Assembly: GCA_903914045.1 (NCBI GenBank)
Contig: CAIWNO010000265.1
Location: 1 to 10,664 of the forward strand
Source of the DNA: an uncultured bacterium
Lineage (GTDB): Bacteria > Planctomycetota > Phycisphaerae > Phycisphaerales > SM1A02
Length of the DNA: 10,664 nt
Direction of reading: 5' to 3'
Shown here: positions 6,252 to 10,664 of the stretch, piece by piece
Layout: each line of letters opens with the position of its first letter
Position numbering within the stretch: position 1 is the stretch's first letter
Notes under the pieces: generated by a model
What the model was told of the DNA's origin: nothing
What the model saw: the letters and a program-made list of their open reading frames with translations, nothing else
Database searches by the model: none
Translations under genes and position numbers: made by a program

Positions 6252-7631
6252 TTAGGAATCACAAGGACCGGCTGAAAGTAAAATGAGTCCAATATCCCCT
6301 GATGAGACTTCGCCGTCACCGTCAATATCGGCCGGCCCACCGAAAGACCCCATTTCAAGCAGGCACGCGCCAACATCCGCGCTATCGATTTCGCCAGAAC
6401 CATCAAGATCGGCGGGACAAGCGCATGAAACTGTGGCTATTGAATTCAGGGAAAGAGTTATAAGCCCACCAGATCCCCAGCCACCAATTCGAATCAGGGC
6501 CGTGGCACCGCACGTCATTTGAAACTCTGCGCTTGCCCCAACTCCGTCGTAGGTGTCATCGCTGCAAGCCAGCAAGTCGCCGCCGCAATCGGAATACACC
6601 GCCAGACGCGAATCAAATGTTGGCCCAACACATGTGCTCGCTTGAAAAATGCCAGACGCGGTGGCGGTGAAACTAAACCAGACATCGTGGGTGAACGCCA
6701 ATCCCGCGCCTTCATCGCAACTGTTCGGCAGCCACGTTGTCTCGGTGGTTGCGTTGGTGGTATCGGTGCACGTGTCGCCCACGCCAACAGGCAGCGCCAT
6801 GTCGCAACGATCATTGACCACGGGCGTCAGCGTGCAAGGCGCAATGCTGGCTTGAATGGTGTAGCGCGAGCGTTCGTCTTGGCAGGAAATATTTTCAAAT
6901 AGCAACGAGCGCACCACAACTCTGGTCACGCCCGCGGGCACGCACGCTTGCGTTATGGATGGGCAGCCGTCAACGCCCTCGGCCAATGTGGTTGGTGGAC
7001 ATTGATCATCCATAATGGCAACAGCAATAGGACCCTGCGTCCACATCTGAATGCTCAATAATTGCGGTGAATCAAGCGTGATTTCAAACCAATCCACATC
7101 GCGATTTGTTTCTGTTGACCACGCGCGCCCGCCCAATTTCAAATCTGGAATTAGCGCGCGTATATCCGGCACATTGTCGCAGGTATTTGCGGCAGCGCTT
7201 TCGCACATTGTCATTTCTTCCAGATCTGATGTGGGAATTTCGCAAGTGTCAACAGGGCGGCATGTCTCGCACAGAACACTGGCTTCCACGGCGCAGCGAT
7301 CATCCCACGCCAAGGAACAACAAAATGGATCAAGTTGGCAGACCGTGTCATTGCACTGTTGATTCAGACAGCCTGTTCCGACATGGCTACTGCAACATGG
7401 TTCCGTTTGCGCTTGCGCGGGTGAAATGACCAGGCACCACGCCGCAACAACGGCGCACAGCGCGGTGACCCAGTGCGCCAACATGACGGGCCAGTGTCGC
7501 TGGAGCGCGCCGCGTGCCCATGAGCCTGCCCATGAGTTAGGACACAAGTATGCAAAGGGATTTGCGTTTGAATTCACAAAAAAAAATTGGTGTGCGTGGC
7601 GCCCAAGTGGGCATGCGATGTGGCGATTCAT
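6252..7631 (-). CDS. Secreted dockerin-ended protein with one cysteine module, paralogue of its neighbour
   Basis: Numbered from the ATG at 7629-7631 (459 residues). The hydrophobic signal core is at about 54-70, with cleavage near PAQA-Q (about 74). One cysteine module spans 79-121, with the second Cys of the first CC pair replaced by Asn (CNDTVC). A PPC-like beta domain covers about 126-266 (DVDWFEITL, then IAVAIMDDQCP). The NDxC-type beta domain covers about 273-397, with DVWFSFTA, FDSRLAVYSDCGG and ALIRIGGWG. It aligns with the same domain in the neighbour. Two dockerin-like loops (DLDGSGEIDSAD and DIDGDGEVSSGD) end the protein. The start rests on GGAG 7 nt upstream (7639-7642). The frame is open to 7691, and a shorter start at 7482-7484 would leave a conventional signal peptide but lacks a ribosome-binding site. 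Likely exported and calcium-binding; no catalytic motif was seen. A separate promoter appears to serve the next gene downstream. Confidence 0.85.
   Translation of the reverse strand: MNRHIACPLGRHAHQFFFVNSNANPFAYLCPNSWAGSWARGALQRHWPVMLAHWVTALCAVVAAWCLVISPAQAQTEPCCSSHVGTGCLNQQCNDTVCQLDPFCCSLAWDDRCAVEASVLCETCRPVDTCEIPTSDLEEMTMCESAAANTCDNVPDIRALIPDLKLGGRAWSTETNRDVDWFEITLDSPQLLSIQMWTQGPIAVAIMDDQCPPTTLAEGVDGCPSITQACVPAGVTRVVVRSLLFENISCQDERSRYTIQASIAPCTLTPVVNDRCDMALPVGVGDTCTDTTNATTETTWLPNSCDEGAGLAFTHDVWFSFTATASGIFQASTCVGPTFDSRLAVYSDCGGDLLACSDDTYDGVGASAEFQMTCGATALIRIGGWGSGGLITLSLNSIATVSCACPADLDGSGEIDSADVGACLLEMGSFGGPADIDGDGEVSSGDIGLILLSAGPCDS
6261..6419 (-). repeat. Dockerin-like repeat pair of the second secreted protein (protein-level)
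   Basis: Two calcium-loop units: CPADLDGSGEIDSADVG and then PADIDGDGEVSSGDIG, ending LLSAGPC. The second unit has lost its leading Cys, unlike both units of the neighbour. Acidic spacing follows type I dockerin loops. Confidence 0.78.
7269..7397 (-). repeat. Cysteine module of the second secreted protein
   Basis: Same C-x8-C-x4-C-x4-C-x5-CC-x3-WD-x2-C-x7-C framework as in the neighbouring gene, opening EPCCSSHVGTGC with core CCSLAWDDRC. One of the nine framework cysteines is Asn, although an extra Cys directly follows the first framework Cys. It is the only copy in this protein. Confidence 0.78.
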
Positions 7632-7638
7632 CGTGTGG

Positions 7639-7642
7639 CTCC
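7639..7642 (-). promoter_or_regulatory. Ribosome-binding site deciding the start of the second secreted-protein gene
   Basis: On the minus strand GGAG lies 7 nt before the ATG at 7629-7631. It is the only candidate start of this gene with a good Shine-Dalgarno match, so I favour it over the longer frame to 7691 and the shorter one at 7484. Confidence 0.5.
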
Positions 7643-7693
7643 ATTTCTCCGCGAAGTGCGGTGAGTGCATCATGCGGGCTAGCCAAGTCACAT

Positions 7694-7722
7694 TTGAAAT
7701 TGCGGCCTTTTTTCCAGATGAT
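7694..7722 (+). promoter_or_regulatory. Possible promoter of the peroxiredoxin operon
   Basis: TTGAAA (7694-7699) and GATGAT (7717-7722) are 17 nt apart, matching the consensus boxes at five and four of six positions. Transcription would start near 7729, giving a leader of about 150 nt before the ATG at 7877. AT-rich sequence just downstream (7721-7741) makes chance matches more likely, so confidence is low. The rest of this divergent gap shows only the leader hairpin listed separately. Confidence 0.28.
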
Positions 7723-7833
7723 TTTTAAAATAATCAAATTTGTAACCGCCTCACGCGTTCAAGCCCATAGAACGCCATTTTTTGTGTGGGTAAGTGGTGC
7801 ATGAAGGCGCATCTTGCTACCGTTGTGGCTTCA

Positions 7834-7852
7834 GCGACCGCTGGTTGGTCGC
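7834..7852 (+). promoter_or_regulatory. GC-rich hairpin in the leader of the peroxiredoxin gene
   Basis: GCGACC (7834-7839) and GGTCGC (7847-7852) form a perfect six-pair stem with a 7-nt loop, ending 12 nt before the Shine-Dalgarno GGAG. It has no T run and so is not a terminator. GGAG can itself pair with CTCC just after it (7865-7868 with 7871-7874). A role in translation or mRNA stability is possible but unproven. Confidence 0.35.
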
Positions 7853-7864
7853 ATCGCACCCTGT

Positions 7865-7868
7865 GGAG
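7865..7868 (+). promoter_or_regulatory. Ribosome-binding site of the peroxiredoxin gene
   Basis: GGAG is placed 8 nt before the ATG at 7877-7879. It fixes the start there rather than at an upstream in-frame TTG (7814), whose extra residues do not belong to the peroxiredoxin fold. Confidence 0.75.
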
Positions 7869-7876
7869 TTCTCCTT

Positions 7877-8344
7877 ATGCTTATTTCCGTTGGTTCCAAA
7901 GCGCCCGCCTTCGCATTGCCATGTCAGCCTGGTCAAGTGGTGGACTTGGCGACCGTGATTGGCCATGAAAAAGTGGTCTTGTTATTTTTTCCACTGGCCT
8001 TCAGTCCGGTGTGCACGCAAGAGATGTGCCACTTTCGCGACGCGTGGAGCAAACTATCCACCATGAATTGCAAAATATTCGGTGTCAGCGTGGACTCTCC
8101 ATTTGTTGTGGCCAAGTTTCGCGAGATGGAAAATATTCCATTTCCGTTGCTGAGCGATTTCAACAAGGATGTCGCGCGCACCTACGGCGCATTGCATGAA
8201 GATTTAATGGGGCTCAAAGGCGTGGCCAAGCGCGCGGCGTTTGTAATTGACGCCAAGGGCGTTGTGCAATATGCATGGATTAGCGAGAACCCCGGCGTAC
8301 AGGTGGAATTCTTGGCGATTGAAAAAACTGTTCAATCATGTTGA
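7877..8344 (+). CDS. Peroxiredoxin, AhpC/TSA superfamily, PrxQ/AhpE-like
   Basis: A thiol peroxidase of 155 residues that would reduce H2O2 or organic peroxides; no signal peptide, so cytoplasmic. The thioredoxin-like fold begins VGSKAPAFALP. The active-site motif is P-x3-S-x2-C (PLAFSPVC), with peroxidatic Cys46 and Ser in place of the usual Thr. Cys51 lies five residues later, the position of the resolving cysteine in many PrxQ/BCP proteins. Arg119 in KRAAFVID is the conserved catalytic arginine. LSDFNKDVARTYG is the typical mid-protein segment. Cys155 is the last residue and could be an extra thiol. The start is set by GGAG 8 nt upstream. The stop TGA (8342-8344) lies inside ATGTTGA, where the next gene starts, so the two are probably translationally coupled. 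The electron donor is unknown; no reductase gene is adjacent. Confidence 0.93.
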   Translation: MLISVGSKAPAFALPCQPGQVVDLATVIGHEKVVLLFFPLAFSPVCTQEMCHFRDAWSKLSTMNCKIFGVSVDSPFVVAKFREMENIPFPLLSDFNKDVARTYGALHEDLMGLKGVAKRAAFVIDAKGVVQYAWISENPGVQVEFLAIEKTVQSC

Positions 8345-8838
8345 TCCTGTGCCGACGCATTCTTCTGCTGGGTGTTTGCGCTAGCATGCTTGCGCCGCTT
8401 GAAAGTTGCGCAGGTGGGGGACCGCCTCCAGTCATGGCTATTCGACGCATTGCTAGCTTGGGACAAAAACCCCAAGCCGCCAACTCATCCATTGATCAAG
8501 GCGAAGTGTTGGATTTGGAAAATTCATTGGATAAATCAATTGTGGTGGGCGAGGAATTTAAAGTGGCGTTGGAATCCAACGCGGGTACGGGATACGAGTG
8601 GCAATGTCAGTTGAAGGAAAATGCAATTCTTCTGGTACAGACTCCGCCGGAAATATCGCCCGTGGATACGGGGGTTGTGGGCGGACGCGTGCGAACTATT
8701 TATGTTTTGCAGGGGAAAAGCCTTGGAAAGGTGAGTGTCTCATTTGTTCTGGTGCGTTCATGGGAAAAAAATGTCGCGCCATCAAAAATTGTAACGTTGA
8801 CATTGACCGTGACAGAGACGCCACCCGAAACCAAATAA
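8338..8838 (+). CDS. Chagasin-like (peptidase inhibitor I42) lipoprotein
   Basis: 166 residues. An N-terminal basic and hydrophobic signal (RRILLLGVCASMLAPLESC) ends in a possible lipobox with Cys24; Glu at -2 is unusual. The mature part carries the three inhibitor loops of the chagasin family. NAGTGYEW (81-88) stands for NPTTGYxW. A Gly-rich loop GVVGGRV lies at about 112-118. RSWE (140-143) stands for the RPW loop, followed by the final strand IVTLTLTV. Family members inhibit papain-type cysteine peptidases by inserting these loops into the active site. The target here is unknown and no such peptidase lies in the window. It overlaps the peroxiredoxin stop by 7 nt and the next gene begins 6-12 nt after its TAA, so it is the middle of a three-gene unit. 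The low-complexity stretch at 25-60 is probably a linker to the membrane. Confidence 0.85.
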   Translation: MLILCRRILLLGVCASMLAPLESCAGGGPPPVMAIRRIASLGQKPQAANSSIDQGEVLDLENSLDKSIVVGEEFKVALESNAGTGYEWQCQLKENAILLVQTPPEISPVDTGVVGGRVRTIYVLQGKSLGKVSVSFVLVRSWEKNVAPSKIVTLTLTVTETPPETK

Positions 8839-8850
8839 AGGCCGATGCGC

Positions 8851-9945
8851 ATGGCAACCCGATTGCATTTCTGGCCAAGGACTATCGCGAAGTCATTTCA
8901 TGTGGGTGCATTCTCCGCCACAGTGGCTGCGATGTGCATTTCAATTGGCGTGGTCGTAGCGGCGATTTCCACTGCGCATGCGCAAGAAATAAAGGCGTTG
9001 GAGAAAGCATCCCCCTTGACTGCAACTGCGCCAACACTCAAGCCAACAACACCCGCCGCGCCCGCAAGTATTCAGGTGTTCACCATAGACCTTGGCTGCG
9101 CCAGCGCGCGCAATGTCTTAAGCGATCAAGAGCGTCTGGCGCGCGCCACCAAAATTCTTGCAGATGTTCCAGCCGACATTATTTTTGTGGCGCATGGGGA
9201 ATGTGTCGCGCCCGCGTTGGCGTCCGTCACGCATAAATCATGGATCCCGTTGCCAGCCGTGGCCACGGGAGCGGGGGTGATCACGTCTTGGGCGCAATCT
9301 CCCACCAAAGAAGGTGAACAGTGGAACGGTCTTGGCGTTCGTTTGGCGTCGCCCAATGGGCGCGAAGTGGTTGCGTTCGCCCTGGCATTTCCATTTGCGC
9401 CCTATCAGCCCTATCAACTTTCAGGCGTGCCCCATGATGAGCAACCGTTTTTAAATTCCGCCCAGGCCGCGCAAGCCAGCGCCAACACCACCCGCGGTTT
9501 GCAAAGTGAACACGTGGCCGTGGCTACGCGCGCGGCAAGCGCCGCCGGATATGCCGTGATTGCCGCCGGCATGGTGAACGAACCCAGCGCCAACGATTGG
9601 TGCGATCAAGCCGTTGCGGCTGAATTATGTCCAATGCGCGTGGCGTGGCCGTGCGTTGCGACTTTGGAACGCTCCGGATTGCGAGATGCGTTTCGCGCGC
9701 GCAATCCCGAGGTTGTCACATCGCCTGGCGCGACGTGGCCCACGATCATGATCAAGCGCGATCGATCCGACCGCGTTGATTTTATTTTCACCAACGCGCG
9801 CCTGCGCTGCGAAGCGATTGACATTTTGGGAGAAAGCGGAGCCCCAAGCGTGCGCAATCCCAAGCCGCTCGCGGGTGGTTTGCCAGGCGAGCACCGCGCG
9901 CTGCTTGGCCAGTTTCAATGGAGCACCGAAGCAACTTCCAAGTGA
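8851..9945 (+). CDS. Secreted endonuclease/exonuclease/phosphatase-fold protein with degenerate active site
   Basis: 364 residues from the ATG at 8851, chosen because AAAGG (8837-8841) lies 9 nt before it and only 3 nt before the ATG at 8845. The signal peptide has a hydrophobic core at about 24-40 and cleavage after AHA (44); then comes a Thr/Pro/Ala linker to about 72. The rest follows the EEP (DNase I/ExoIII-like) fold: strand IQVFTIDLG, helix ILADVPADIIFVAHGE, then PYQPYQL, GMVNEPSANDW, GLRDAFR, RVDFIFT and GEHRALLGQF. Active enzymes carry N, E, GDxN, a further D and SDH at these places. Here the first Asn is Asp80, Glu117 seems kept, the Asp of GDxN is Met241 while Asn243 is kept, Asp310 is kept, and SDH reads GEH (Glu347, His348). 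Loss of the GD aspartate suggests weak or no metal-dependent hydrolysis, but this is inference. It ends the peroxiredoxin/inhibitor operon. Confidence 0.75.
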   Translation: MATRLHFWPRTIAKSFHVGAFSATVAAMCISIGVVVAAISTAHAQEIKALEKASPLTATAPTLKPTTPAAPASIQVFTIDLGCASARNVLSDQERLARATKILADVPADIIFVAHGECVAPALASVTHKSWIPLPAVATGAGVITSWAQSPTKEGEQWNGLGVRLASPNGREVVAFALAFPFAPYQPYQLSGVPHDEQPFLNSAQAAQASANTTRGLQSEHVAVATRAASAAGYAVIAAGMVNEPSANDWCDQAVAAELCPMRVAWPCVATLERSGLRDAFRARNPEVVTSPGATWPTIMIKRDRSDRVDFIFTNARLRCEAIDILGESGAPSVRNPKPLAGGLPGEHRALLGQFQWSTEATSK

Positions 9946-9978
9946 TCTGAATCAATTGTAAAAATATTCCGTTACGGC

Positions 9979-9999
9979 GCGCCAGGCGATCACCTGCGC
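9979..9999. other. Small inverted repeat between the EEP-like gene and the tRNA
   Basis: GCG plus CAGG (9979-9986, one bulged C) can pair with CCTG plus CGC (9993-9999) around the loop CGATCA. It sits where the plus-strand operon and the minus-strand tRNA transcript converge. On the minus strand a run of five T occurs some distance beyond it (near 9960). It may help end transcription, but no proper terminator is shown. The remaining bases of this 76-nt gap show nothing. Confidence 0.22.
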
Positions 10000-10021
10000 C
10001 ACTATTGTGCGCAAGCCAAAA

Positions 10022-10093
10022 AGCGGGAGACGAGACTTGAACTCGCGACATGCAGCTTGGAAGGCTGCCGCTCTACCACTGAGCTACTCCCGC
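10022..10093 (-). tRNA. tRNA-Gly, anticodon TCC
   Basis: 72 nt folding into a complete cloverleaf. The acceptor stem is GCGGGAG/CTCCCGC, the D stem GCTC/GAGC, and the anticodon stem GCAGC/GCTGC with loop CTTCCAA. The T stem is GCGAG/CTCGT with loop TTCAAGT. Loop positions 34-36 read TCC, decoding GGA and probably other GGN codons. The discriminator base is T (U73), as usual for bacterial tRNA-Gly. The 3' CCA is not encoded, since the next bases are T, so it must be added by a nucleotidyltransferase. A TACACT box (10106-10111 on the minus strand) could be the -10 element, but no convincing -35 was found. Confidence 0.97.
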
Positions 10094-10178
10094 AGAGAGA
10101 GTGAAAGTGTACGGTCTTGTTGGAATTATGGCGCGTAACATTTTGCCGCCACATATTGCGGCACTGGCGCATGCGTGA

Positions 10179-10664
10179 TCAACCTAAAACACTGGGCAAG
10201 ATGGGGTACATCCAGCGAATTAACGTGTTGAGAAATTGCGCCAACACCAAATTCAGAATGACAATGGCCATGAAACTTGCCACAAAACTTGCGGTGGCCG
10301 CTTGCCCCACGCCAGCGGCGCCTGGGCGGCAATTGAAGCCCTTGTAGCAGGACACCAACCCAATCGCCGCGCCAAAGAACACGCTCTTGAACAAACCGCC
10401 GAAGGGCTCCCTCCACGACACAAATTGCGCCGTCCAGTACCAATAGTCAGGCCCACTCACGCCAAAAACTTTCACAGTCACCATCCACGCGCCCAGGCTT
10501 CCAAGCATGTTTGAATACATGGTCAATATTGGCGTCATGATGGTGCACGCCAGCACGCGCGGCACAACCAGTTGCTGTACCGGGTCCGCGGCCATGGCGC
10601 GCATGGCGTCCAGTTGCTCGGTCACGCGCATGGTTCCCAACTCCGCCGCCAGCGCGCAACCCAC
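10179..10664 (-). CDS. MlaE/YrbE-family ABC transporter permease (N-terminal part outside the window)
   Basis: The C-terminal 161 or so residues of an integral membrane permease that works with an MlaF-type ATPase and an MCE-domain protein to move phospholipids or other lipids between membranes. The family's cytoplasmic signature is seen right at the edge: AAELGTMRVTEQLDAM, then ADPVQQLVVPRVLA, which couples to the ATPase. Hydrophobic segments follow (about 37-65 and 93-107 of the visible part), then the conserved CYKGFNCRPGAAGVG loop and a last membrane helix FMAIVILNLVLAQF. Usual family length is about 250-270 residues, so roughly 100 are missing. The bases at the window edge (GTG on the minus strand) are an internal Val, not a start. 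The stop is TGA at 10179-10181. The ATPase and MCE genes are not in this window. The 85-nt gap to the tRNA shows no strong terminator. Confidence 0.93.
   Translation of the reverse strand: MGCALAAELGTMRVTEQLDAMRAMAADPVQQLVVPRVLACTIMTPILTMYSNMLGSLGAWMVTVKVFGVSGPDYWYWTAQFVSWREPFGGLFKSVFFGAAIGLVSCYKGFNCRPGAAGVGQAATASFVASFMAIVILNLVLAQFLNTLIRWMYPILPSVLG

Noticed and set aside
8598..9236. 212-codon plus-strand open frame bridging the inhibitor and EEP-like genes
   Set aside because: It is out of frame with two genes that have clear domain motifs and signal sequences. Its product looks like low-complexity Cys/Arg/Asn sequence with no family resemblance.
10022..10093. tRNA-Gly as a possible integration site for a mobile element
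   Set aside because: No integrase, no repeat of the tRNA 3' end elsewhere in the window, and ordinary core genes lie on both sides.

Overview
This window most likely comes from a member of the Planctomycetota, probably of the Phycisphaerae type. The main reason is a pair of neighbouring secreted proteins that end in dockerin-like calcium-loop repeats of the CPxDLDGSGxVDSGDxGxxLL kind. They also carry cysteine-rich CC...WD modules and beta-sandwich domains typical of that phylum. This assignment rests on recalled family knowledge, not on a search. The DNA is moderately GC-rich and crowded with GCGC/CGCG strings. Gene order is mostly of the short-operon, mixed-strand type. No mobile element, CRISPR array, integrase or phage gene was seen.

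Layout, left to right. (1) 2-784, plus strand: the 3' part of a PLP-dependent class V aminotransferase, isopenicillin-N-epimerase-like. It is followed closely by (2) 827-1279, a group II truncated hemoglobin. (3) 1422-2534, minus strand: a lipoprotein-like cell-envelope protein with a TPR-like N-terminal part, a Lys/Pro/Ala-rich linker and a C-terminal peptidoglycan-binding SPOR domain. (4) 2643-4115, plus strand: an ANL-family acyl-CoA/acyl-ACP synthetase, divergent from the SPOR gene. (5) 4244-6133 and (6) 6252-7631, minus strand: the two secreted, cysteine-module, dockerin-ended paralogous proteins.

(7-9) 7877-9945, plus strand: a tight three-gene unit. It encodes a PrxQ/AhpE-like peroxiredoxin, a chagasin-type (I42) protease-inhibitor lipoprotein whose ATG overlaps the peroxiredoxin stop (ATGTTGA), and a secreted endonuclease/exonuclease/phosphatase-fold protein with several substituted catalytic positions. 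(10) 10022-10093, minus strand: tRNA-Gly(TCC). (11) 10179-10664, minus strand: the C-terminal part of an MlaE/YrbE-family lipid-transport permease that runs off the window.

Functional links are mainly envelope-related: SPOR lipoprotein, MlaE permease, acyl activation and secreted proteins. There is also a redox/oxygen side (truncated hemoglobin, peroxiredoxin). The peroxiredoxin, inhibitor and EEP-like genes are probably co-transcribed, but their joint role is unknown. No stretch over about 300 bases lacks a gene. The longest gap (7632-7876) is the divergent region in front of the peroxiredoxin, with a possible promoter and a GC-rich leader hairpin. The points most worth a second look are the repeated nine-cysteine module, the degenerate EEP protein with its operon, and two promoter candidates placed so close to start codons that the mRNAs could be leaderless.
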